A stretch of 64,000 nt of DNA. Source: Lunularia cruciata. Lineage: Eukaryota > Streptophyta > Marchantiopsida > Lunulariales > Lunulariaceae. Position numbers and translations under genes: made by a program. The number at the start of each line of letters is the position of its first letter. Positions within the stretch are counted from its first letter, which is position 1. The stretch is from the NCBI GenBank assembly GCA_948567375.1, contig OX419757.1, positions 50,217,665-50,281,664 on the forward strand, in the 5' to 3' direction. The notes under the pieces were generated by a model. The model did no database searches, was not told the origin of the DNA, and saw only the letters and a list, made by a program, of their open reading frames with translations. This document shows, one piece after another, positions 45,557 through 58,239 of this stretch.

Positions 45557-47840
45557 TATTCCACCATTGCTAGTTGGTGATATCCTTGTCACCGTGGAAC
45601 CTTCAAACTCCTAGATGGATGTTTGTGCATTCTGGAGATGAGTAAGGGACTCCCAAGTGGCATCATGAAGGGGAGACACATTCCAAAGGACTTTGTAGTC
45701 TATATGTTGTGGGCAGCCATGTTGAATGTGACAACATGCAAAAATACAATCAACTTTATACTCCTCATGATTGTTGATAAAAATGGGAAGAAGAGTGGGT
45801 TAGACACGATAGGAAAAGGAAGACGGATTAGAAATAAAAAGTTTCAACTTGAAAATAGGAAAGACATAGTGGATTTACATATGACAAGGCAAGACAAATC
45901 AATAAGAAACAAGAGAAATGATTTGGGTGACATCAAATGGACCTCTCTAATTAGTAGCAAGTTTACAAACTTGGGTATCAAGTGGAAAGGGTAGTTTATG
46001 AGAAGAAAACATGACCTTATCACTAAGTTGAAAGGTAAGATCATGACGGAGTTGGTCCACATATTGTTTCTGATAAGTTTGAGCAACAAGGAGATGAGAT
46101 TTGGCTTGTTGTAGGGATTGGGATATTGTGATCAAGAAGGTGGAAGTATGAAGGACATGAGATAGCGGAAGAGCAAGGAGGGAATCTAGAACAAGTTGAT
46201 ATCTACCAAAATTAAGGAAGAAGGGAGAGAATTTAGTGCTTTCTTACTCAAAATTATTCAACAGTTGCAAGACATTCATCCCAACTGGTATGTTGAATGT
46301 TTACAAAGGCACAAAGTATATCCTCCAAGGTGAAATTTGTACATTAAGTTTTTCCATCAATTTGAGGATGATAGGTTATGGAAAAAGTAAGCTTGTGCAA
46401 AGTAGTTGGAAGAGTGCTTGCTAAATTTTATGATGAATCAAGGATCATGATCAGAGATGAGTATGCAAGGTATCCTATGATGCTTGAAGATATTGTCAAA
46501 GTAGATCTAGACCAATGTTGGAGCAACCATGGTATCAAAGGTTGGTGCTAAATAGATTTGCTTACTTAGTTTATCACAAACACCACGATTGTTGTATGCC
46601 CTTGTTTTGTCTTGGGCAAGGATATGATGAGTTCTAAGCTCACATATTCTCATCAAGCAAATGGGATGGAAAGTGGTTGAAGGACTCTACTTGGTTTTTG
46701 GTTGCTCACCTTGTTGCATTGATAGTTCTCACAAGATGAGACAAACTCTCAAACATCTCATCCCAAGTTGCGCCACCACCATTGGCATTGTAGGGTACCC
46801 AATGTCTTTTCCATATCCATGTGACTAGTGATTAGTAAATCATGGGCTTCTTGAAGGTGCACAAGTTGTAGATCACCCTTGGTTGGAACATAGATCTAGT
46901 TCTCGCAAAATAGAAAGCCTTCCTTGAAGGAAAAGATGTTGTATTCCTTATTGTGTGTTGCAAGATGACCTTGTACTATCTAAAAGAAGGGATCTTGTTG
47001 TGAAGCTATCCTCAACTTGATTTGGACTTTTGAGTCAATTGACATTGTTATAATTTCCATCATGGTGAGAAGAAGAGAATTCAAATCTGTTCATTTTGAT
47101 AGGGCATCAAGGATGACATGGAACATATTAGGTTTGTACTCAAGTTTGAGGTCAAACAACTATAGTTGTTCCTTCCATTGATGATGTCAAATATTCATGT
47201 GTTCCAAATATAATATCTACAACAAAGGTTTGTGATTGGTTTGTATGATCACTTGTTTCCCCAAGAAATAATGCCTCCATACCTTAGTGGCATATACCAT
47301 TGCTAGTTGTTCTTGATTTCAAGTAGAGTAATTCTTTTCTATGGTTTTTATTTTGTAAGACACAATGGCAATGAGATGTAACCCATCTAGAAACTCCTAC
47401 TACAACATAACTCCAGTAGCAAAGTCAAAAACATCAAAATCAATCACACAAGGTAGTTGAAGATCATATGGTTGAAGAATGGATCTTAAAGATACCAAAT
47501 GTTTTAGCTTCTAGAATTCTTCTTCATGCTTGGTGGTCTATTGAAAGCTTGAGGTCTTTGCCATAAGGTTGGTTAATGTTGTGATCATATGAGCATAATA
47601 GTGGATGCATCATCAATAAAAACTTGCCAATCCATTAAATATCTGCACTATTGTGGTATCCATTGGAGTAGGCCAATTAATAATGGCCTTGATTTTCTCC
47701 TCTTCCATCTTGATCTCCTATGATGAGATCTTATGACCCAAGAAGGTAACTTCCTCTTGCCAAAAGGTACACTTTGAAGCCTTGTAGGAAAATTTCCATT
47801 GACATAGTCATCTTAGGACTTCTTGCAAGTGTAAAGAGAC
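45557..47840 (-). mobile_element. Chromovirus family B fossil, pol 3' part
   Basis: Read on the minus strand from 47840 down: the end of reverse transcriptase (ASKCTFWQEEVTFLGH-type motif near 47740-47790), RNase H (ATKVWRHYFLGKQV-type motif near 47260), integrase (about 46850-46200) and a chromodomain-like end (DATWE near 45650), followed by the LTR. Differs from family A in LTR and protein sequence. Gag, protease and most of RT are not present in the window. Many breaks. Confidence 0.75.
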
Positions 47841-50800
47841 TAAAGGAGGCAAGCTTACAATTGATTGTTGTAAATAGAGTCCTAGAAGGAAATCAGGTGA
47901 GAATATTGATAGACCTTGGAGCAATAGAGAATTTCTTGTCTCATTTTGTTGCAATAAAGTTGGGGATGGATCTAGAGAAGGATGAGAATGAAGAAGTAGA
48001 ATTACCTAATGGGCAGATAGAGAGGATTGAATCATTACCTAGAAAGGTAGCACTCTCTATAGGAGAGTATCAAGAAGCAATTGAGTGGTGAGTGATAAGG
48101 TTAGCTCATTATGATGCAATCATAGGTATGCCATGGATGGAGCACTACAACCTCATGGTTGATTGGAGGAAGAAAGTAGTGAAGACTTGCCAATGGAAGA
48201 TCATTGGAGTTAAAGAGACAATGAGGAGGCAAGAATTACCGCTATATGCCATGGGGAAAGCAACTATCTGTAAGACAGATAGATGTTTCATGGGCATATT
48301 AAGAGAAGTCCATAGTGCACAACTCAATAGACAAGTTCTTGAGAAATTGAGAGATAATGTCAATGAGTTTCAAGATGTTTTCCCAGATGACCTACCTTCA
48401 TGATTACCACCAAAAAGGAGAGTTGATCATAAAATTGAGATAATTCCTTGGAAGACACCTCTTTGTAAGGACCCATATCATCTATCACCCATGAGTTGCA
48501 AGAGTGTAAGGCTCAAATCAAGGATATGCTACAAAAAGGGTTTATCCAACCCAACATATCACCATATGGTGCTCCTGTCTTATTTGTGAAGAAAAAAGAT
48601 GGTACAATGTGCATGTGCATTGTACCATTGGGGCTATCAGGGCCTAAATCAACAAATGATGAAGAATAAATACCCATTACCCCGCATGGATGATCTATTT
48701 GAACAACTCAATGGGGCAAAATACTTCACTAAACTTGATCTATAGAGCGGTTACAACCAAATCCAGATTGTGGAAGAAGATGTCCACAAGACTACCTTTT
48801 GAACAAGGTATGGTCACTTTGAATACCTGGTGATACAGTTTGGCCTCACAAACATACCGGCCACTTTCATGAACTATCACTTGATGAATGATATATTTTG
48901 TCCATACTTGGATAAATTTTTTATTGCTTTCCTAGATGACATCCTAGTCTACAGTAGTACAATGAAGGAACACAAGCAATATCTACAAAAAGTTTGCCAA
49001 ATTCTACAATAGAATCAATTGTACACCAAAATCTCAAAGTGTGGGTTTGGCAAGTCTGAAATAGATTAATTGGGGCATAAAGTAAGTGTGAAAGGTATCC
49101 AAGTGCTAATAGATAAAATAAGGTTCATTCAAAAATAGAGTGCTTTAGAAGATCAGACTCAACTCAAAAGTTTCTTGGGATTGATGAGATTCTCTTGGCC
49201 ATTTTTCAAAGAATTCTCCAAGGTGGAACAACCTCTTATAGCACTACTTGGCAAGGGGAAGAAGTGGATGTGGTGAACTGCACAAGAATTGGCCTTCTAG
49301 GAATTGAAAGGTGCATTACTACATGCACCAATCTTGAAATGGTATGACCCAAAATGTCCAATCAAGTTGGCTATAGATGCATTAGGTGTAGCAATAAGAG
49401 CAATCCTACAACAAGAGAGGCATGACAGATGACACCCAATTGCATATTTCTCTCCAACACTATTATCGGCTAAACATAACTATCACACCACCAATGAGAA
49501 GAGTTTGCCATTGTCCTAGCAACCAAGCATTAGAAGCACTATCTTGGCAAGAAGGCATTTGTAGTGGAGATAGACCACAAACCTCTAGTCTACCTTGAGA
49601 CCCAAAAAGATCTATCTTGTTGATTTGGTGTGCAGAGTGGAGATAAAGGTTTAACATAGCAGTCACATATGTGGAAGGCAAGAAGCAACTTGCCAATGTA
49701 TTCACCCAAATGCCTATGTCAAAAAATTTGGTAGTAGAGGTCAAGATGAACCCTGAATTTTGGCCAAGGATGCTTGTTGCTACAAAAATGGACCCACAAA
49801 TTATAGGAGCTTGATCATCCATAGGCATCACTAGTACCTATGGACTCACTTTTTTGGATGGCAAGTTATGGATCTCACATGACACAAACATAAGAACCAC
49901 CATCCTAGTAGAATGTCATGATTCTGTCATTATAGGTCACATTGGAGTGGACAAGACCTTAGATGCAACCAAATGCCATTACTATTGGCCCAAGATGAAC
50001 AATGATGTGATGGAGTTTGTTCAAAGCTACCTATTTTATTAACAAAATAAAGCTTCTCCTGTATGACTCCTTCAACCCCTTCCTACTCCTACACAACATT
50101 GGGAACAAGTAAGCATGGATTTGCTTTTCAAATTGCCCAAGACCACCTAAGAGTTTAACTCCATTGTAGTCTTTGTTGATCAACTCAGCAAAATGATTCA
50201 TGTACATCCTACCGCATGGATGTGATTGCTCCACAATTAGCATAGTTGTACTTAAATACAATCTTTTCTCACCATGGTCTATCTTGAGTGCTCATCACTA
50301 ATAGAGGCACTCAATTCACCAATTTGTTTTGGAGAATACTTTTTGGTTTTTACAAAACCAATTTGGCCATATCCACGGCCTACCATCCATAGACCGATGG
50401 CCACACAAAGCAAGCTAATTGCACCATTGAGGACATGCTCCGGGGCTTCACCTTAGAAGAGCAAGAAAGGTGGGACACCTTACTTCCACTGGTAGAACTT
50501 GCGTACAACAATTCAGTGAATGCATTCATACATGTTACACTATTCTTCCTCATGTATGGAGAGCATCCTTTCATACCTTCAAGCTTGATGAAGATCCACC
50601 TGGTGGATACCAAGGTGGATTTTGTCAACACTTTCATTTCCAAAATCCAATAAGGAGTGGAGAATGCCAAACACAGGTTGTAGATCCCCCAAAATTGACC
50701 AAAAATTGTTCACAGATGCACATCATCAGCACATGGAGTTCAATGTTGGGGATCAAGTCTGGTTATCAACAACCAACCTCATATTAGTTGGCCCTTATAA

Positions 50801-50856
50801 GCTCAGACCTTGTTTTAGTGGGCATTTTCCCATCCTTTGTCAAATTAGTGCAATGG

Positions 50857-51576
50857 TGTAATACTCTAAAGAGAGAAAACACAAATTTCACACTCAATCC
50901 TCTAATGCCCCAAAGGAGCACCTTCTCTTTATTATATAGACAAAGAAGACCTCCTCCAAGGAAGCTCCACCATAGGATTAGGCACATAGATAGGTGACAT
51001 GTCATCAAACTCCATCCTTGGATTACTTACTTGGATGGATGGCATGTCGGTCTTGGTCCTTTCTGGTTAGTCCAACAAGCTTTGATCAGAGGGCATCTTT
51101 TAGAGAATCTTCTTGTAGGAATCTTTCAATCGCATGGGTGAGGTATAGTTGGAAAGCTCTCAATGAGACAAATTGGAGGGGAGGGAAGGCCAACCTCACC
51201 TTCATTGAGAAAGACTTTGTACTTGTTCGAGGCCTAATTCATCCGTTTAGGCTTTCAAAATTGCCTCAAAGATTTTAAACATATTTCAATTCCTACTCTA
51301 TTAGTAAAAGTTCCCTTTTGGTGATATCTCTTTCTGATCTATTTAGTCCATCATGTAGAACATCCTTCTAGATGTTCCAATTTTCACCTTTAAATCATAT
51401 GTCTAGCTATTGATTTTAAGGTTTTTAAATCTATTTTGGTTTTTGCCCTATTAGTAGAAGTACTCTTTTGGTGATACTTCTACATGATCTATTTTTTCCA
51501 TAATGTATAATATCATTCCATATGTTACCAAACCAAATTTCACATCTAGATCATATGGCTAGCTCTTGGTATTACA
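50857..51576 (-). mobile_element. Antisense solo LTR, family A, with perfect target duplication
   Basis: 720 bp, TGTAATACTC...GGTATTACA in plus orientation, the reverse complement of the family A LTR. Flanked by AATGG at 50852-50856 and 51577-51581, so the insertion is exact. It sits in integrase sequence of element 1, which continues directly afterwards (AYHLELPPH). It is longer than the other family A LTRs because a segment containing ctattagtagaagt is duplicated internally. Confidence 0.9.
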
Positions 51577-51835
51577 AATGGCCTACCACCTTGAGCTACC
51601 ACCACACATGAAGATTCATCCAATATTCCATGTTTCCTTACTACATAAATATGCACCCCAATCGTATCATTGTCCTTCTATACATGAGATTGACCTTGTC
51701 CAACACTCATTGATGCCAAGAAGGAATATGAAGTTGAATGCATTCTCCAAAAATGCATCTAGGGTACTTGCCATCCACATGTAAAATATCTTGTATATTG
51801 GAAAGGGTACCCACTATATGAGGCAACAAGGAAGT

Positions 51836-52465
51836 TGTAATACCAAGAGCTAGCCATATGATCTAGATGTGAAATTTGGTTTGGTAACTACCAAGAGCTA
51901 GCCATATGATCTAAATGTGAAATTTGGTTTGGTAACATCTGGAATGATTTTATACATGATGATCATAATAGATCAGATAGAAGTATCATCAAAAGAGTAC
52001 TTCTACTAATAGAGCAAAAACCAAAATAGACTTAGAAGGTAATTTTGGAGGCCTAAATGGATGAATTAGGCCTCAAAAATATGTAGATTCCCCCCCCCCC
52101 CCCCGGATAAAGGAAAGTCTGGCCTTCCCTCCCCCTTGCTTTTTCTTGTCAAGACCTTTCCAACGATACCTCACACACGTGATTCTGAGATTCCTATAGA
52201 AAGATTCCTTAAAAGATTCTCTTTGGTCAAAGCTTGTTTGACCAACCAGATATGACCATGACCGACAGGTCACCCATCCAAGTAAGTAATCCAAGGGTGG
52301 ATCTTGCTGACATGTCACTTATAGGTGTGCCTAATCCTACGGTGGAGCTTCCTTGGAAGAGATCCTCTTTGTCTACATAATAAAGAGAAGGTGCTCCTTT
52401 GGGGCATCGGATGATTGAGTGTGAAATTTGTGTTTTCTCTCTTCTCTTGTCCTCGGAGTATTACA
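51836..52465 (+). repeat. Element 2, 5' LTR
   Basis: TGTAATACC...GTATTACA. Contains a 48-bp tandem duplication (51841-51888, 51889-51936) not present in the 3' LTR, a run of 15 C at 52090-52104, and a TATA-like cataataaag about 90 bp before its end. Confidence 0.9.
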
Positions 52466-52466
52466 A

Positions 52467-52479
52467 TGGTATCAAAGCA
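52467..52479 (+). other. Primer-binding site, initiator-Met tRNA type
   Basis: TGGTATCAAAGCA one base after the LTR end matches the plant initiator-Met complement TGGTATCAGAGC. Confidence 0.85.
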
Positions 52480-52599
52480 AATGTTTTAGTCCAAGAGAGT
52501 GGATCACCCCTCTAGGAAGAACATGAACTACTGAAATTGAGTTATTTGAGGTGGAGAACATAGAGTAATTGCTAGACTTAGGAAGGACTTTAGAGAGCG

Positions 52600-55500
52600 G
52601 ATGGGATGGATGCACCGGGAGGACAATTTCACGCATCTAGCTTTCCATTCTTGAATCCATTCCACATCAAGGTTATGTACATCCAACATGAGCAAATGAG
52701 AGTATCGCTAGTTTATCACTTTGGAGTAGAATTCATGGACAAGGTGATGAACTCACCAAACTCGATGATTCTACCTATGATGGTATACGACAAAGAGTGG
52801 GATTTGAAAATCTACATTCTATTATGATGTTATGGATGTGAATATCCCAAATCCTCTCCCTTTCAACACTCAAGTAGAAATTCATTATGTAGTGAGACCG
52901 AAAGTGATGTTTGGAGATTTTGTGGTTAGGAATTTTGGTGAAGAGTATTATCAATGAGTGATAGCTTCTAAGGTCCCAATGGTAGTTCTGATAGTTTGTA
53001 CACCTTCCAGAGTGATCATATTGACTTTATATTGAAGTAGACATTAGCAATTGAGTGTTACAAGAACCATGGATCCGTAATTGCAAGATCTGGTGCAAGG
53101 AATGCAAGGGATGTTGAATGAATTTTGAGAGATTAAGATAACCATGGAGACATTACAAAGTAAAGTGCAGATCCTCAGGAATGATCAAGCAATGCAAGAA
53201 GAAAAGTCATCTCAAAACCCAATACCTACAACCGAAATACTTGGAGAGGCATCCATGCTTACGAACATTATCAACGATGAAACTACATTGCTATTTCGGA
53301 TGAAGAAGACCTACAACATCAAGCCTTACAAGGGGCAACGTACGATGAGAGTAGTGGAAAATTGGATCTTGAGAATGTATCAATATTTTTGATTGTCCTC
53401 AACAAAGATCACAGAGCATGCGGCAAGTGTGTTTGCATGTGGGTACTTGACCAATAAAGCCCTCACATGATATGATGTTTGGGAACAATCCATGTTGGCA
53501 GAGAGAAAGGAGGTCACGTGGACAGCAATGCAAGAAAGATTGTTGAAGAATTTCCAATCAATGGGTTTTGTGCAGATGGCCCGAATCCAACTATGGGGAT
53601 TGAGACAAAAGAATAACATACAAGAGGATGTGGAGGCATTTCTAGATCTACAAAATGAAATAACCGATATGAGTCTAGTAGAGGCTTTTGACAATTTCAA
53701 ATGAGGGTTGAAGGAGCGGATTTGCCAAGAAGTCATGATGCAAAATCCTTGCACGGTATTTGAAGCCATTGCTTGTGCACAAAGAATAGTAGGAGCATTG
53801 GGTGGAGGTGGAGGAGTAGTTCTACCTCAACATTATCAAGCAAAAATGCCACACATGGGTGGACCAGTACCTATGGAATTGTGCAACCTTTGATTTGAAG
53901 ATCGAGGAGCACAACCGCTTCAAGGAGAGCATGGACGAGTAGAAGAACAAAGAGATGGAGTCCCACAAGGAGAAGGAACTCAAGGAGAATAATGTTGTTG
54001 TTACAATATGGCCAATTGGTAGATATGTGCCCAATACGGCCACAATTGTGGCTGTATTAGGCACATATCTACCAATTGTTGTGCTCGTTTCCCTAAAGGC
54101 CCTTGGCCTTCATACATGCAATCTTTGAACAAGATGGAGAGGTCCACTAAAGAAGAGGAGGTGGAAATCACTTTGGAAATGAAGATCACCAGTAAATGTA
54201 CCTTACGGCCTTACTAGCTCAATAAGGAAGCAGAGAAGTGAGAGAAGGAAGAAGACAAATGCGTAAAGGTCCCAAAAGGCAACCTCACAATTGATTGTTG
54301 TGAATGGAGTCCTAGTAGGCAATCAAGTGAGAGTATTAATAGATCCGGGAGGAACCAAGAATTTCTTGTCTTGCTCTATTGCAATAAGATTGGGAATGGA
54401 TCTAGAGAGAGATGAGAGTGAAGAATTAGAGTTACCTAACGGGCAAATAGAGAGGATTGAATCATTACCTAGACAAGTAAGACTCTCTATAGGAGAATAT
54501 CAAGAACCAATTGAGTGGCGAGTGATACAATTAGCTCGTTATGATGCAATCTTAGGCATGCCATGGATGGAGCATTACAACCCTATAGTAGATTGGAGGA
54601 AGAAAGTAGTGAGAACCCCACCCAATGGTCAATCATTGGGGTTAAAGAAAAATCACACAAGCAAGAACTGCCTCTGTATGTCATGGGGACGATAACTGCC
54701 TATAAGACCAATAGATGTTTTATGGGTCTAATAAGAGAAGTCCAAATTGCAAAACTTGATAGAAAAATTCTTGAGAAACTAAAAGATGTAGTGGATGAGT
54801 TTCAAGATATCTTTCTGGATGATCTACCCTTAGGATTACCACCAAAAAGGAGAGTAGATCATAAAATTGAGACACTCCCGGGGAAGACACCTCCTTGTAA
54901 GGCCCTATATTGCCTATCACCTCATGAGTTGGAGGAGTGTAAGACTCAAATTGAGGAGATGATGTAGAAAGGGTTCATCCAACCTAGCATATCACCATAT
55001 GGAGCTCATGTCTTGTTTGTGAAGAAGAAAGACGGTACAATGCGCATGTGCATTGACTATTGGGTCTCAATCAACAAATAGTGAAGAAAAAATACCCCTT
55101 ACTTTGCATGGATGACCTGTTTGATCAACTCCATGGAGCAAGATACTTCACCAAATTGGACTTGCGGAGTGGTTACAATCAAATCCAAATTGCAAAGGAG
55201 GATGTGTACAAAACTGCCTCTTGAACCACGTTTGACCACTTCGAGTATCTTGTGATGCCTTTTGGCCTCACCAATGCACCTACCACTTTCATGAGTCTAA
55301 TGAATGACATATTTTTTCCATACTTGGATAAGTATGTTATCGTCTTCTTGGACAACATCTTAGTATATAGTAGCACAATGACAGAACACACACAGCATCT
55401 ACAAGAAGTCCTCTAGATTTTAAGACAAAATTGATTGTATGCCAAAATCTCAAAGTGCAAGTTTGGCAAGTCTGAAGTAGACTACTTGGAGCATAGAGTA

Positions 55501-57530
55501 AGTGTAGAGGGCATTCAAGTATTGATGGATAAAATTGAGGTCATTCAAAAATGGAGTGCCCCAAAAGATAAGACTCAACTCAAGAGCTTCTTAGGGTTGA
55601 CAAGATTTTATCGTAGATTTTTCAAGGACTTCCCCAAGGTTGCATAGCTTTTAATGGCACCAGTGGGTAAGACAAAGAAGTGGACATGGCAAACCGTACA
55701 AGAGTTTGCCTTTCAAGAATTGAAAGCCGCCTTGCTACATGCACCAATCTTGAAGTGGTATGACCCAAAACATCCAATCAAGTTGGCTACATATGTATAA
55801 AGCGTAGCAATAAAAGAAGTCCTACAACAAGAGTGGTATGACGGATGGCATTTAATTACATATTTCTCTCAAAAGTTGTTCTTGATAGAGCGCAACTACC
55901 ACATCACAGAACGAGAAGAGTTGGCCATTGTTCTTGCAACCAAGCATTGGAAGCACTATCTGGGCGAGAAGGTATTTGTAGTAAAGACAAACCATAAACC
56001 TCTAGTCTACCTCGAGACGCAAAAGAATCTATCTCGTTGCTTGATTCAATGGACAGAGTGGCAAAAACTCTTTAACATGACAATCACCTACGTGGAAGGT
56101 AAGAAGAAACTTGTAGATGCATTCACTTGCATGCCAATGGCAAACAACTTGGTGATAGAGGTTAAGATTAACCTTGAATTCTGGTGATTACAAAAACTGA
56201 TCTATAGATTGTAGAAGCACAATCATCCAAAGGTATCACCAACACCCAAGAACTCACCTTTTGCAATGGCAGATTATGGATCCCAAATGTCCCAAAATTA
56301 CGCACCACCATTCTAGCGGAATGTCATGATTTGGCCATTGCAGGTCATGTCGGAGTGGACAAGACCTTGGATGCAGTCCAATGCCATTATTATTGGCCCA
56401 AGATGAGCAACGACGTGATGGACTACATGCAGATTTGCCTACTTTGTCAACAAAACAAAGCTTCTAATCAAGCTCATGTAGGGCTCCTTCAACCTCTCCC
56501 CATTCCTGCCCAACATTTGGAACAGGTGAGTATGGATCTCATTTGTGAATTACCCAAGACCACCTTAGGGTTTGACTCCATCCTGGTCTTTGTGGACAGC
56601 AAAATGATTCATGTATATCCTACCACCAAGGATACGATTGCCCCACAACTAGCTCAATTATACTTAGATGCAGTCTTCTCTCACCATGGGTTGTCTTGAG
56701 TACTCATCACCGATGGAGGTACTCAATTTACTAGTTTATTTTGGCAAACACTCTTTGGTTTCTTCAAAACCAAGTTGGCCATGTCCACAGCTTACCACCC
56801 ACAAATAGATGGACAAATAGAGCAGGCTAATTGTGCTATTGAAGACATGTTACACGGCTTCACCTTAAAAGAGCAAGAGAGGTGGGACACCCTATTCTCG
56901 TTGGTGGAATTCACTTACAACAATTCAGTGAATGCATCCACCCAAGTCACTCTGTTCTTCCTCATGTATGGTGAGCATCCCTTCACACCTTCTAGCTTGA
57001 TGAAGATCCGTCCGGTGGCTACCAATGTCAACATAGTCAACAAATTTGTTTCTAGAATCCAACAAGGTGTGGAGAGCACCAAGCACAGATTACAAATTGT
57101 GAAAAATTGACAAAAGCAGTATGTTGATGCACACCGTAGGCACATGGAGTTCAATGTTGGGGATCAAGTGTGGCTATTGATAACCAACCTCACATTAATG
57201 GGACCTCATAAGCTCAAACTTTGTTTTATTGGGCCTTTCTTAATTCTTCGTCGAGTCGGCGCTGTGGCCTATCACCTCAAGCTACCACCACTCATGAAGA
57301 TCCATCCAATGTTCCCCTACTACACCAATATGCTCCCCGATCAGGCTAGTGTCATTCCACACAAGACATTTGACCTTGTCCGACACTCATTGATGGCATA
57401 GAGGAATATGAAGTGGAGCGTATCCTCCCAAAATGCATGCGTGGTACTCACCATCCACGGGTGGACTATCTAGTATAGTGGAAAGGTTACCCCCTCTATG
57501 AAGAAACCTGGGAGCCTACTGCCAATTTGA
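52600..57530 (+). mobile_element. Element 2 gag-pol and chromodomain remains
   Basis: Gag capsid-like region at about 53130-53800 (LRQKNNIQEDVEAF nearby), CCHC zinc-knuckle region near 53990-54110, protease at about 54290-54600 (VLIDPGGTKNF), RT at about 54840-55430 (with FLDNILVYS and [10 protein letters not shown]), RNase H at about 55660-56130 (ATKHWKHYLGEKV), integrase at about 56270-57200 (HHCC region GHVGVDKTLD..., core with STAYHPQIDGQIEQAN), and chromodomain at about 57420-57530 (WKGYPLYEETWEP). Typical chromovirus order. Confidence 0.85.
54013..54078. repeat. Palindrome, 33-bp arms, in zinc-knuckle region
   Basis: Arms 54013-54045 and 54046-54078 are reverse complements with two mismatches (both G/A or C/T type), centred on ACAATTGT with no loop. 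Both arms encode Cys-containing segments because the knuckle motif lies across them. Confidence 0.9.
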
Positions 57531-57589
57531 GCTTGCACCAACACCGTTGCATGTGTCAAATTGGCAATAGGCTCCCAGGTTGCTTCATA
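57497..57589. repeat. Inverted duplication, 34-bp arms, followed by 15-bp tandem units
   Basis: Arms 57497-57530 and 57556-57589 pair with about two mismatches around a 25-base spacer. Immediately after, aggttgcttcataa recurs three times (57578-57625). Confidence 0.9.
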
Positions 57590-57640
57590 AAGGTTGCTTC
57601 ATAACAGGTTGCTTCATAAAAGGTTAAAAGGAGGGATGTT

Positions 57641-58214
57641 TGTAATACCAAGAGCTAGCTATATGATCTAGATGTGAAATTTGGTTTGGTAACATCTAAA
57701 ATGATTTTATACATGATGGTCAAAATAGATCATATAGAAGTATTACCAAAAGAGTATTTCTACTTATAGGGTAGAAACTGAAATAGACTTGAAGGTAATT
57801 TTGGAGGCCTAAATAGATGAATTAGGCCTCAAAAATGTGCATATTCCCCACCCCCCAATGGAGAGAAGGCTGGCCTTCCCTCCCCCTTACTTTGTCTCAT
57901 CGAGAGCTTTCCAACGATGCCTCACCCACGTGATTCTAAGATTCCTATAGGAAGATTCCCTAAAAGATTCTCTCTGGTCAAAGCTTGTTTGACCAACCAG
58001 ATAGGACTAGGACAAATAGTCACCCATCCAAGTAAGTAATCCAAGGGTGGAGCTTGCTGACATGTCACATATCTTTGTGCCTAATCCTATGATGGAGCTT
58101 CCTTGGAGGAGATCCTCTCTGTCTATATAATAAAGAGAAAGTGCTCCTTTGGAGCATCGGATGATTGAGTGTGAACTCTGTGTTTTCTCTCTTCTCTTGT
58201 CCTCGGAGTATTAT
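57641..58214 (+). repeat. Element 2, 3' LTR
   Basis: Starts TGTAATACC after the purine tract aaaaggagggatgtt and ends GTATTATA. Pairs with 51836-52465. Confidence 0.9.
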
Positions 58215-58239
58215 AGGAGCTAGCAGCCAACTTGACCAA

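Larger units (their letters stand above)
51836..58214 (+). mobile_element. Chromovirus family A, element 2 (two LTRs), nested in element 1
   Basis: Has both LTRs, primer site, gag, protease, RT, RNase H, integrase and chromodomain in order, about 6.4 kb. LTRs are roughly 90% alike by eye, so it is younger than the copia and Tat-like elements; at rates commonly used for plants this means a few million years (inference). Flanks GAAGT and GGAGC are compatible with a decayed 5-bp duplication. Broken in many places. Confidence 0.85.

Noticed and set aside
48600-48627. Short palindrome tggtacaatg / cattgtacca
   Set aside because: Arms of only 10 bp in a repetitive reverse-transcriptase stretch; not distinguishable from chance or a small slip.
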